Below the pieces are notes generated by a model. The model saw nothing but the letters and a program-made list of their open reading frames with translations, was not told the origin of the DNA and made no database searches. A DNA stretch of 64,000 nucleotides, taken from assembly GCA_017468425.1 (NCBI GenBank), contig JAFUIO010000002.1, positions 1 through 64,000 of the forward strand. Direction: 5' to 3'. Positions within the stretch are counted from its first letter, which is position 1. Each line of letters begins with the position of its first letter. The position numbers and the translations under genes are program-made. Positions 7,465 to 15,614 of this stretch are shown here, piece by piece. Source of the DNA: Clostridia bacterium. GTDB taxonomy: Bacteria > Bacillota > Clostridia > Oscillospirales > Acutalibacteraceae.

Positions 7465-8889
7465 TTAATACCACCAATATGTACCCCAGAGGAAATATCT
7501 GACAGCCGCCATAATCGGTGTCCAGCCGAGAAGTACATTCATTGTGTCTGCAAGGAAACGTAAAAAATCAGGCACGTCGTATGTAGGCACAATAAGAGGT
7601 TTTTCAATTTCTTCACCTTCTGCAGTAATGGGGAATGCCTGTGAGTAAAGAATTCCGCCGGGGCCTGTAAGTGTGAAGCGTACATAGCAACCTAATTTAT
7701 CTTCGTAAGCATTAAGGTCGAGGTAAGTAAGGTTTTTGCCTTCTGCAATAATTTCACCGTCGGAATACCAACGTACATAGTCAAAGTTTTCAGCGTTGAA
7801 GGTAATGGTATCCGAATCCTGATTTACGTCAACTACAGAAACAAAAGGTGTTTCAAATTCTTCGCCGTTGAATTCTTCACCAAGGTCTGCTCTTGCGTAG
7901 TGTGAGCAAGCGAAGAAAGCACCTGTTTCCATACTTGTACGCAGAGCGTCTGTTGTGAGCTCGGGCATAAGCATATATGTGTAGTTGCGGTTATACTGGT
8001 CAATCTTGTGTCCGTCAGAGAAAGTGAAGGCATAAACGTTTCTTCCGTAGGGAATAGTGAGTTTCAGAACATTATCCCAGAGAATATAGTCATAAATTGT
8101 GTGGTTGTTTACACCGCTGTTTACATCCATACCAACGCAAGAGGGGTTATCAAGGAACAAGTTTGCAAATTTGTTTGCATAGTAAGGCTCACTTGCTCTT
8201 GTGATATCATATTCAGAACCTAAATATTCACCAACGTGGTCAAGTAAAGTAATGCCGCCTGCTTCGCCGACTTTTTCAGCAACAGTTTCGTAATCGCCAT
8301 AAACGCCCATTCTTGCCTGGCCGTATTCTTCACCCTCACGCATAAAGAAACCGTTTATGTGGCAGTCGTTAATGGGAGTTGCACCATTAAGCTCAGCAGC
8401 ACCTGTAACCTCAAGCATAGGTTGGGGAGTGCCGTCTGCGTTTGTTCTGCCGACACCTGCCATAATTTCCTGACGTCTTTCGTCGGTAAGTACATCAACA
8501 GCACCCATTTTTGTGTTGCCGAATTTGAAAAGGCGGTAAATAGGGACAGTTGTTGGAATTTCATTCCATGGCACACCTATAACTGCGTGGTCAGAAATTG
8601 CGAGAATATCGTAATCAAGCTCATAGTGCTTTTCTACGCTTTCTGCAATTGTGGGCACTGCATCGGAAGCGTTTGTGTGGCTGTGGAGAGAAGCCTTGTA
8701 TGCTCTCCATTCGCCCCATTTAACATCCTTGTAAGGATTTTCAATCGTATAGTTTTTCTCACCCTGAACATTTCGGGGGATAAAGTCAGGCTTTTTCTTT
8801 GTTGGCTCAGAAGCAGATGCACCAACGGTGAAAATGCCGAGAGCCATAATAACAGCAAGTGCGAGAGCGATAAATTTTTTCAGTTTCAT
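7465..8889 (-). CDS. Exported PHP-domain metal-dependent phosphoesterase
   Basis: 474 residues. Residues 1-27 are a signal peptide (KKFIALALAVIMALGIFTVGASA). The PHP domain starts near residue 65 with the metal ligands of LHSHTNASD, then YDILAISDHA, then LLDHVGE and FSDGH. PHP proteins are metal-dependent phosphoesterases, and the exported ones are of unknown substrate. A beta-rich domain follows at about 370-430. The last 35 residues form a tryptophan-rich hydrophobic tail (LLGWTPIMAAV, ending GTYWWY) that could hold the protein at the membrane. AGGAGG lies inside the end of a 36-codon upstream gene, with only 4 bases between its stop and this ATG, so translation is probably coupled. Confidence 0.8.
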   Translation of the reverse strand: MKLKKFIALALAVIMALGIFTVGASASEPTKKKPDFIPRNVQGEKNYTIENPYKDVKWGEWRAYKASLHSHTNASDAVPTIAESVEKHYELDYDILAISDHAVIGVPWNEIPTTVPIYRLFKFGNTKMGAVDVLTDERRQEIMAGVGRTNADGTPQPMLEVTGAAELNGATPINDCHINGFFMREGEEYGQARMGVYGDYETVAEKVGEAGGITLLDHVGEYLGSEYDITRASEPYYANKFANLFLDNPSCVGMDVNSGVNNHTIYDYILWDNVLKLTIPYGRNVYAFTFSDGHKIDQYNRNYTYMLMPELTTDALRTSMETGAFFACSHYARADLGEEFNGEEFETPFVSVVDVNQDSDTITFNAENFDYVRWYSDGEIIAEGKNLTYLDLNAYEDKLGCYVRFTLTGPGGILYSQAFPITAEGEEIEKPLIVPTYDVPDFLRFLADTMNVLLGWTPIMAAVRYFLWGTYWWY

Positions 8890-8893
8890 TTTC

Positions 8894-9004
8894 TTATCCT
8901 CCTAAACCTACGCTTTGAAGAAATTCTACAATTTTAACTGTCAGGTCATAAATGAAGAAATTGATTTTCGCAAAGAAATCCCTGAATAATGCATTGAAAT
9001 CCAT
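8894..9004 (-). CDS. 36-residue amphipathic small protein coupled to PHP gene
   Basis: The product reads MDFNALFRDFFAKINFFIYD, then LTVKIVEFLQSVGLGG. It has a strong GAGGAG site 7 bases before the ATG and a sigma-A-type promoter upstream. Its stop is 4 bases before the PHP start, and its last codons contain that gene's ribosome site. The helix is amphipathic and rich in phenylalanine, with no signal peptide. It could be a leader that couples translation or a genuine membrane-associated partner. I know no family for it. Confidence 0.6.
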   Translation of the reverse strand: MDFNALFRDFFAKINFFIYDLTVKIVEFLQSVGLGG

Positions 9005-9035
9005 AAAAACACTCCTCACAAAATTTTATATTATA

Positions 9036-9064
9036 ATTATACAGAAAAGAGAGAGATTTGTAAA
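9036..9064 (-). promoter_or_regulatory. Sigma-A promoter of small protein-PHP operon
   Basis: On the minus strand: TTTACA, a 17-base spacer, then TATAAT, about 32 bases before the small-protein ATG. This is a strong match to the consensus. Confidence 0.7.
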
Positions 9065-9153
9065 TATAAAACAAAAATTTTCTCGTATTGGCAAAAAAAT
9101 AATATAAAATAACAGTTGAACTTTATTTTTATTAATGTTTTTTCTGCTTTTTA

Positions 9154-9182
9154 TTGACTTTATCCTATAAAAGAAATAAAAT
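9154..9182 (+). promoter_or_regulatory. Putative promoter of zinc-ribbon/RCC1-like gene
   Basis: TTGACT, a 17-base spacer, then TAAAAT, about 38 bases before the ATG of the first zinc-ribbon protein. The region is very AT-rich, so alternative -10 boxes exist. Confidence 0.45.
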
Positions 9183-9205
9183 AACATTATAGTTTATAGT
9201 TTTAA

Positions 9206-9930
9206 AAAGAGGCGATTTGATGTTCTGTAAAAGATGCGGGAAAGAAATTCCCAACAATTCAAACGTATGTCAGTATTGCGGTTCACAGGTAACACCGAGA
9301 ACATCTGCAAATACATACACAAATTTCAATAATACAACTGTGAATCAGGCACCGTCTGCACCGCAGAAAAATCAGAAGAAAACTCCGTGGAAAATTATTG
9401 CACCTGTAGTTGCGGTGCTTCTTATTATCGCAATAGTTTTCGGTGTGTTTGCCTGTGCGAATAACAAGAAAAAAGCGGCAGAAGAAAAACTCCGTCAGAT
9501 ACTTGAAGAAAGCACAACGAAACCCATTGTTGAATTTATGTGCGAAGACTACAACGGTGACGGCAGATATGAAGCGTTTGCAGTTGTAGGTGAGTCAGAA
9601 GACAAAGCAGAATATATTGAATATTCCGAGGCGGACATCTGCCATGTAAATGAAGAGGAAGCCGAAGTTATCAAAGAATCTGTACGCGGTCATTCAAACG
9701 GTACAATCGAAGTGGGTAACACAATTTATGTTTCACTTGAAGTTTATGACGATGGTGTGGAAACAGGTAAATCATTTATCTACACATCAGATGATAACAA
9801 ATATGTTGAACCGGATGTTTCAGGTAAATATTCAGATGTTCACGAAGAAGACGGCAAGATTTTCGGTAAAGATGAAAACGGCAACGAAATTGAAGTTGAA
9901 CTTACTGATAGAAATGAAGATGAAAGCGAA
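9206..9930 (+). repeat. Direct repeat, copy 1 (second copy about 11124-11855)
   Basis: The ribosome site and first ~240 codons of the gene here recur almost base for base at about 11124-11855. Differences are a few substitutions and a 12-base insertion in the Asn-rich linker. The similarity ends where the two proteins switch to unrelated outer domains. This is a recent tandem duplication or a gene-conversion tract. Confidence 0.85.
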
Positions 9931-11022
9931 GATAATAAAGAAGAAAATAAACAGGTTGCAAAACCTAAATATCAGACGGTGGCGACAAGTTACCAGGGTA
10001 CATTTGCAATAAGAGATGATGGCACAGTATTATCAACTATCGAAGAAGAAACAGAGGAACCTGCCTTTTTTACAGGTAGAGGAAATGTGTCATCGTGGAG
10101 AGATATTGTTTCTGTATCTACCGGTGGTTGGCATACTGTGGGTTTGAAAAAAGATGGGACGGTTATTGCAACAAAAGTTTTACGACAAATTGATCAGTTT
10201 GGGATAAATGAGTTTGATGTTGATTACGGACAGAGCGATGTTTCGGAATGGACAGATATTGTTGCAATATCAGCAAGTACATACCATACTGTTGGGTTGA
10301 AATCAGATGGAACCGTGGTTTCTACGAAAATTAAGAATAATAAACAAGATGTCGATAGAGGTCAGACTGATGTTGAAAATTGGACTGATATATCTATGGT
10401 TTATACTACTTATCAGGGAACAATTGGTGTCAAATCAGATGGAACAGTAGTTGCGGTTGGTGATGCCCAGGATACAAATGGATGGACTGATATTGTAGAT
10501 ATAGATTCAGATATGTCATATCAAGATCTGGTTATTGTTGGTGTTAAAGCTGATGGTACAGTTATTGCCACAGGCAATAATGAATCTGGTGCTTGTGCTA
10601 TTGATGAATGGACGAATATTAAAACTATTTCCACAAATGGTTTCTTTACTGTAGGTTTAAAGAATGACGGAACAATAATCATAACTGATATAAAGGGTCA
10701 GAATAATGCATGGCTTGAAGAAATATATGTTGCAAAAAATTGGACGAATATAAAAAATATAGATACAACAGGTAGTCACATAATTGGTCTTAAAGGTGAT
10801 GGAACTGTTGTTACTACAAGACGTGAGAACCCAAAATCATATCCTTGCGATGGTGCGATCGGATGGTCAGATATTGTCGCGATTTTTGCCGATGGCGACC
10901 ATTATGTTGGCGTAAAATCGGATGGAACAATGATAGGAACACAGTGTCGAAATTATGAAGATGGAGCCTATGGTCAAGGAGACAAGACTGACGATTGGAC
11001 AAATATAAGATTACCTGAATAA
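9220..11022 (+). CDS. Zinc-ribbon membrane protein with RCC1-like repeats
   Basis: 600 residues, started at the ATG 7 bases after AAAGAGG. A zinc ribbon (CKRCGKEIPNNSNVCQYCG) occupies residues 3-21 in the cytoplasm. A Pro/Gln linker, one transmembrane helix at about 55-75 and a Lys-rich stop follow. Residues ~85-235 form a shared globular region with an EF-hand-like CEDYNGDGRYEAF segment. From about residue 250 there are nine or so ~40-residue repeats of the form HTVGLKxDGTVxAT...WTDI, resembling RCC1-type beta-propeller blades, exposed outside. RCC1-like extracellular propellers usually bind proteins or glycans; the ligand is unknown. The N-terminal half is nearly identical to that of the next gene, while the outer module differs completely. 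Confidence 0.75.
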   Translation: MFCKRCGKEIPNNSNVCQYCGSQVTPRTSANTYTNFNNTTVNQAPSAPQKNQKKTPWKIIAPVVAVLLIIAIVFGVFACANNKKKAAEEKLRQILEESTTKPIVEFMCEDYNGDGRYEAFAVVGESEDKAEYIEYSEADICHVNEEEAEVIKESVRGHSNGTIEVGNTIYVSLEVYDDGVETGKSFIYTSDDNKYVEPDVSGKYSDVHEEDGKIFGKDENGNEIEVELTDRNEDESEDNKEENKQVAKPKYQTVATSYQGTFAIRDDGTVLSTIEEETEEPAFFTGRGNVSSWRDIVSVSTGGWHTVGLKKDGTVIATKVLRQIDQFGINEFDVDYGQSDVSEWTDIVAISASTYHTVGLKSDGTVVSTKIKNNKQDVDRGQTDVENWTDISMVYTTYQGTIGVKSDGTVVAVGDAQDTNGWTDIVDIDSDMSYQDLVIVGVKADGTVIATGNNESGACAIDEWTNIKTISTNGFFTVGLKNDGTIIITDIKGQNNAWLEEIYVAKNWTNIKNIDTTGSHIIGLKGDGTVVTTRRENPKSYPCDGAIGWSDIVAIFADGDHYVGVKSDGTMIGTQCRNYEDGAYGQGDKTDDWTNIRLPE

Positions 11023-11138
11023 TTGATTACAGCGGAGGATTGAGAGATTCTCCGCTACAGTTTTTATAAATGCATCCTTGACAAAATGAAAAAATAGAAA
11101 TAATATATTACTATATTCAGTAAAAAAGAGGCGATTTG

Positions 11139-12503
11139 ATGTTCTGTAAAAGATGCGGGAAAGAAATTCCCAATGATTCAAACGTATGTCAGTATTGCGG
11201 TTCACAGGTAACACCGAGAACATCTGCAAATACATACACAAATTTCAATAATCCAACAATTAATAATTCTTATCAGGCACCGCCTGCACCGCAGAAAAAT
11301 CAGAAGAAAACACCGTGGAAAATCATTGCACCTATTGTTGCGGTACTTCTTATTATCGCAATAGTTTTCGGTGTATTTGCCTGTGCGAATAACAAGAAAA
11401 AAGCGGCAGAAGAAAAACTCCGTCAGATACTTGAAGAAAGCACAACGAAACCTATTGTTGAATTTATGTGCGAAGACTACGACGGTGACGGCAGATATGA
11501 AGCGTTTGCAGTTGTAGGTGAGTCAGAAGAAAAAGCAGAATATATTGAATATTCCGAGGCGGACATCTGCCATGTAAACGAAGAAGAAGCTGAAGTTATC
11601 AAAGAGTCTGTACGCGGTCACTCAAACGGTACAATCGAAGTGGGTAACACAATTTATGTTTCACTTGAAGTTTATGACGATGGTGTGGAAACAGGTAAAT
11701 CATTTATCTATACATCAGAAGATAACAAATATGTTGAACCTGATGTTTCAGGTAAGTATGCAAATGTTCACGAAGAAGACGGCAAGATTCTCGGTAAAGA
11801 TGAAAACGGCAATGAAATTGAAGTTGAACTTACTGACAGAAATGAAGAAGATAAGACAGAATCTGAAACTGAAAATCTTACAGAAGCAACAACTACGGAT
11901 AATTCACCTGAAGTCGGTGAGTATATTAAATTCGGTAAGTTTGAACAAGATAACGATACTTCCAATGGTGCGGAAGAAATAGAATGGCTTGTGCTTGAAA
12001 AGCAGGGCGACAAAATGCTTGTTATAAGCAGATATATACTTGATGCAAGATCTTATAATCCTGCCAATCTTACAGAAACCTGCTGGGAAGATTGTGAATT
12101 GAGACGATGGTTAAATGGTGATTTCTTCAACACTGCATTTACGTCAGAGGAACAAGGAAAAATACCTGTTACTACAGTAACGGCAGACCCTTATGACGAT
12201 AAAGACGATTATCAGGGTGATGACACAGAAGACAAGGTGTTTTTATTAAGCAATGATGAAGCGGAAAGATATTTTACTTCAGACCGTGAGAGATTATGCA
12301 AGGCGACTGCTTATACTGAAGCGAAAGGTATTGCTACTGATACATATAACGGAGAATCTTACGGCTGTAGTAACTGGTGGTTAAGAACAATGGCCGGAGC
12401 TTCAATTATGGCTTCATATGTTATGCCAAACGGAAGTATATTCTTGTATAATGTTTCTTTTGATACCACAGGCGTACGTCCTGCCTTGTGGGTAACTCTT
12501 TAA
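11139..12503 (+). CDS. Zinc-ribbon membrane protein with DUF6273-like outer domain
   Basis: 454 residues from the ATG after AAAAGAGG. The zinc ribbon, linker, transmembrane helix and ~150-residue juxtamembrane region are almost the same as in the preceding gene. From about residue 265 it carries a different module: YIKFGKFEQD, EWLVLEKQGDKMLVISRYIL, CELRRWLNGDFFNTAF, VFLLSNDEAERYF, WWLRTMAG and GVRPALWVTL. This is the pattern of DUF6273-type domains, which are common in exported Clostridia proteins and of unknown function. The pair looks like a duplication with exchange of the exposed domain. A terminator follows directly. Confidence 0.75.
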   Translation: MFCKRCGKEIPNDSNVCQYCGSQVTPRTSANTYTNFNNPTINNSYQAPPAPQKNQKKTPWKIIAPIVAVLLIIAIVFGVFACANNKKKAAEEKLRQILEESTTKPIVEFMCEDYDGDGRYEAFAVVGESEEKAEYIEYSEADICHVNEEEAEVIKESVRGHSNGTIEVGNTIYVSLEVYDDGVETGKSFIYTSEDNKYVEPDVSGKYANVHEEDGKILGKDENGNEIEVELTDRNEEDKTESETENLTEATTTDNSPEVGEYIKFGKFEQDNDTSNGAEEIEWLVLEKQGDKMLVISRYILDARSYNPANLTETCWEDCELRRWLNGDFFNTAFTSEEQGKIPVTTVTADPYDDKDDYQGDDTEDKVFLLSNDEAERYFTSDRERLCKATAYTEAKGIATDTYNGESYGCSNWWLRTMAGASIMASYVMPNGSIFLYNVSFDTTGVRPALWVTL

Positions 12504-12518
12504 AAACGACAGCAAAGT

Positions 12519-12553
12519 GCCTACGGAACAAAATTTGTTTCCGTAGGCTTTTT
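12519..12553 (+). terminator. Rho-independent terminator
   Basis: A 10-bp perfect stem (GCCTACGGAA / TTCCGTAGGC) is followed by TTTTT. It ends the tandem zinc-ribbon genes and lies 2 bases from the stop of the convergent spoIVA gene. Confidence 0.85.
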
Positions 12554-12555
12554 GC

Positions 12556-14037
12556 TTAAAGTATTATGCATATAAGTCCATTGCAGCCTTCGTTGATAAC
12601 TTTTTCGAGGGTTTCCTGAATTCTCATGCGTGCATCCGAGGGCATACGGTAGAGTTTGTTGTGCAGACCCTCGTTTACAAGTGCATTAAGGGATTTGCCG
12701 AAAATATTTGAATCCCATATTTTTGACGGATTTTCTTCAAATTCTTTTAGAAGATAGTTGACAAGTTCTTCCGACTGACTTTCAGAGCCTACTATGGGTG
12801 CTACTTCTGTGTTGATATTTGCTTTCATCATATGAATAGACGGTGCAGATGCGCGGAGTCTTACGCCGTATCTTCCGCCTTGCTTCATAATTTCAGGTTC
12901 TTCAAGCTTCAGTTCATCAAGGGTGGGGGTTACAATGCCGTAGCCCGTTGCTTCAACTTCATCAAGTGCATCTTTGATGGGCATATATTTTTTCTTGATT
13001 TCGTTGAGTTCAAGAATGTTTTTCATCAGATCGCTTTCGTTTGCAATTTCAATGCCTGTTTTTTCACCCAGAACCTTGAAGAAAAGATCAGAATGCATCT
13101 GCGGTCTGATTACCGCACTTCCGTTTGCAAGGTCAACGCTTGAAACTTTTGCAAAATCAATATGTTCGCAGTCTTCAAGTTTTTCGGCAACGGTATAAAT
13201 ATCCTGCACACATTTCATATCTTTTGATGCTTCTTTTACCGTGTCGAAAACCCTGCGTCTTACGGGATGCTCTTTTTCAAGAGAATTGAGCCATTGCGGC
13301 AAATCAAAGGATAACTCTTTGACGGGGAATTGGAAAAGGATTTTTTCAAGAATTGATTTTATTTCTTCTTCCGTCAGTTTCATACAGTTTACGGGCAGAA
13401 CTGAAACACCGTATTTCTGCGATAAATCTCTGGCAAGTTTAATTGACGCATCGCTTTGCGGTTTCTTGCAGTTGAGAAGTACAATGAAAGGTTTGTTGAT
13501 TTCCTTCAGTTCTTTTACAACTCTTTCTTCACAGCCTTCGTATTCATCACGCGGTATGTCGCTTATAGAGCCGTCGGTTGTAACAACAAGGCCGATTGTT
13601 GAATGTTCAGAAATAACCTTTTGTGTGCCTAATTCCGCAGCAAGGTTAAAGGGGATTTCTTTTTCAAACCAGGGTGTTTTTACCATTCTCGGCTGGTCGT
13701 TTTCTATGTATCCCAAGGATGACGGCACGATGTAGCCCACACAGTCAATCATTCTCACTTTCAGGTGGGCTTTTCCCGAAACGGTAATGCTTATTGCATC
13801 TTCAGGAATAAATTTAGGCTCAGTCGTCATAATTGTTCTGCCGCCTGAACTCTGCGGAAGTTCATCCGTAGCACGCTGACGCATATTTTCCTCTTTGATA
13901 TTAGGTATAACAAGAGTGTCCATAAACTTCTTGATGAAGGTGGATTTGCCTGTTCTTACGGGTCCTACAACACCAATGTAAATGTCGCCTCCCGTGCGGG
14001 CAGAAATGTCTTCATATATATTTGTTGTTTTGTCCAT
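12556..14037 (-). CDS. spoIVA: Stage IV sporulation protein A (spore coat ATPase)
   Basis: 493 residues, the normal SpoIVA length. The N-terminal TRAFAC-type ATPase domain has Walker A GPVRTGKST at about residues 25-33, MIDCVGY as the Walker B region, and LLNCKKP. The C-terminal end GLICIIL matches the membrane/SpoVM-contacting tail of the family. SpoIVA polymerises with ATP on the mother-cell side of the forespore and forms the base layer of the coat. GGAGG lies 8 bases before the ATG. The upstream region carries a sigma-E-type promoter, as expected for a mother-cell gene. The gene appears intact, unlike the spoVAD fragment nearby. Confidence 0.97.
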   Translation of the reverse strand: MDKTTNIYEDISARTGGDIYIGVVGPVRTGKSTFIKKFMDTLVIPNIKEENMRQRATDELPQSSGGRTIMTTEPKFIPEDAISITVSGKAHLKVRMIDCVGYIVPSSLGYIENDQPRMVKTPWFEKEIPFNLAAELGTQKVISEHSTIGLVVTTDGSISDIPRDEYEGCEERVVKELKEINKPFIVLLNCKKPQSDASIKLARDLSQKYGVSVLPVNCMKLTEEEIKSILEKILFQFPVKELSFDLPQWLNSLEKEHPVRRRVFDTVKEASKDMKCVQDIYTVAEKLEDCEHIDFAKVSSVDLANGSAVIRPQMHSDLFFKVLGEKTGIEIANESDLMKNILELNEIKKKYMPIKDALDEVEATGYGIVTPTLDELKLEEPEIMKQGGRYGVRLRASAPSIHMMKANINTEVAPIVGSESQSEELVNYLLKEFEENPSKIWDSNIFGKSLNALVNEGLHNKLYRMPSDARMRIQETLEKVINEGCNGLICIIL

Positions 14038-14074
14038 AATTTATTCCTCCGTATGCATTGTGTCTTTTTGTTTA

Positions 14075-14101
14075 ATAGTATGTACGGCGAAAAGATAATA
14101 T
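14075..14101 (-). promoter_or_regulatory. Sigma-E-type sporulation promoter of spoIVA
   Basis: On the minus strand: ATA, a 16-base spacer, then CATACTAT, which fits the mother-cell sigma-E consensus (ATA-N16-18-CATACNNT). It lies about 38 bases before the spoIVA start. The B. subtilis spoIVA is known to be sigma-E dependent. Confidence 0.65.
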
Positions 14102-14109
14102 GAATATAG

Positions 14110-14137
14110 TTGACAAATTAATGAGTTGTGATATAAT
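14110..14137 (+). promoter_or_regulatory. Sigma-A promoter of histidine phosphatase gene
   Basis: TTGACA, a 16-base spacer, then TATAAT, both perfect hexamers, 24 bases before the ATG. It diverges from the spoIVA promoter. Confidence 0.75.
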
Positions 14138-14161
14138 TTTATGTATAATTGAGGTGATATT

Positions 14162-15487
14162 ATGGAAAATGTAAAACCTGTTATTGAGCTTGAGCTTTAC
14201 CTTGTGCGTCACGGTCAGAGCAAAGGTAACGCAGGTCTTGTGGAGGAAGGTGCATCTTTTACAGAAATTAACGATGTCCGCCTTACTGACCTCGGCATTA
14301 TGCAGGCAAAAAAAGCCGGCAAGTATTTATCGGATGTTGATTTTGATGCTTGTTTTGCAAGCGGACTTATCCGCACAGTGCAGACTGCAAACGAAATTAT
14401 GAGTTTTCAGAAAGAGAAGAAACCTCTCAATATTCTTCCGATTATCACAGAAATCGGAGTAAATCCTGAATTTCCGGGAAGAACACTTGAAGAAATGAAA
14501 GAAGCTTGTGCCACAGTTCAGATGGCAGAAGGCTTTGAAAATGCTGAAAAACTTGTGGTTTATAGCACTCACGCTGAAGAAGAAGCACTTTACGAAAGAG
14601 CAACAAATGCAATTTCTTATTTCCGTTCAAAATTCAATAAAGGCGAAAAAGTTCTTGTTGCAGGTCACGCGGCTTTCAATACAGTTATGATTTTCCATAT
14701 TATGGGATATACTGCATCTCCTGTTTTTGATATTGAAATTACAAACACAGGCATTACTCACATAATCTTCTATAAAGCGGGTACAAACAGATTCGGCGAC
14801 ATTGTTTTTGACAGCATTAACGATACAAAGCATTTCTGTATTGCCGATGAAGATGTTGCAGAAGTGTCTGTATCAAAACTGATTAAAGAAAATCCTGAAA
14901 ATCTTGATGATGTTGCAGAGAAATTTGTATCTTTGCTTAAAACAACACATTCTCAAAAAATTGACGGAATCGATATAAAACCACAGCTTGTTAAAAAAAC
15001 AGATGAAATAATGCATTTTATTCCCGTTGAAAAATGGCAGAAGCTCCGCAGTCTTATAACTGCAGTCCAGGATTCGGGCACAAAGCTGCAGATTAATTGC
15101 AACACAGATTCGGCTTTTCTTAAAAATACAGAATTTATTTTTAAAGAGCAGAAAAATCAATACATAGGCTATCCTGTTTTTGATTTGGGTAATTTATATG
15201 AAAGCCTTGTTGCTTTATCTGAATCAGACAGAGAAAATGTTTTCACAACATCAGGCTATACTCTTGAAACTGCACAGCGTTTGTGGGAAAAGGTGATAAA
15301 CCTTTATTTTGCTGGGGAAGAAGAATCACTTATTGAAAGAGCAAAAGACAGAGCAAGACTTATGGCATATTTCAATATTTTCTACCGCCTCATCAAAAAT
15401 GAAAACAGAGATGCGGAAACTTTCGCATATTACAAAGAGAAATTTATTGAACACATCAACCGTTGCGGTTCACTTGATTTTGAATAA
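14162..15487 (+). CDS. Histidine phosphatase (phosphoglycerate-mutase-like) with C-terminal extension
   Basis: 441 residues. Residues 11-215 form a histidine-phosphatase domain with LVRHGQSKGNAG (catalytic His in RHG), ASGLIRTVQTA and the second catalytic His in VAGHAAFN. This superfamily includes phosphatases and mutases of sugar phosphates, and the substrate here is unknown. Residues ~220-441 are an extra helical region with no motif I recognise, roughly doubling the usual length. GAGGTGAT is placed before the ATG. It is monocistronic, between its own promoter and terminator. Confidence 0.8.
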   Translation: MENVKPVIELELYLVRHGQSKGNAGLVEEGASFTEINDVRLTDLGIMQAKKAGKYLSDVDFDACFASGLIRTVQTANEIMSFQKEKKPLNILPIITEIGVNPEFPGRTLEEMKEACATVQMAEGFENAEKLVVYSTHAEEEALYERATNAISYFRSKFNKGEKVLVAGHAAFNTVMIFHIMGYTASPVFDIEITNTGITHIIFYKAGTNRFGDIVFDSINDTKHFCIADEDVAEVSVSKLIKENPENLDDVAEKFVSLLKTTHSQKIDGIDIKPQLVKKTDEIMHFIPVEKWQKLRSLITAVQDSGTKLQINCNTDSAFLKNTEFIFKEQKNQYIGYPVFDLGNLYESLVALSESDRENVFTTSGYTLETAQRLWEKVINLYFAGEEESLIERAKDRARLMAYFNIFYRLIKNENRDAETFAYYKEKFIEHINRCGSLDFE

Positions 15488-15495
15488 TGATTTAC

Positions 15496-15520
15496 AGCAC
15501 CCTGAACAGGGTGCTTTTTG
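15496..15520 (+). terminator. Rho-independent terminator
   Basis: A stem of AGCACCCTG against CAGGGTGCT closing on a very short loop, followed by TTTTTG, just past the histidine phosphatase gene. Confidence 0.85.
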
Positions 15521-15547
15521 TATATGTATAAAAATCTCAAAAAAATA

Positions 15548-15576
15548 TTGTTATTTTTATGTATTTGTGCTAAAAT
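15548..15576 (+). promoter_or_regulatory. Putative promoter of the transporter-GH42 operon
   Basis: TTGTTA, a 17-base spacer, then TAAAAT, about 38 bases before the transporter ATG. Confidence 0.5.
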
Positions 15577-15614
15577 GTTAAAGCAAGTAAATTAAAATAG
15601 GGAGGTAGATATTA

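Noticed and set aside
12832-13735. Several plus-strand frames opposite spoIVA
   Set aside because: They are shadows of spoIVA codons; spoIVA is certain on the other strand.
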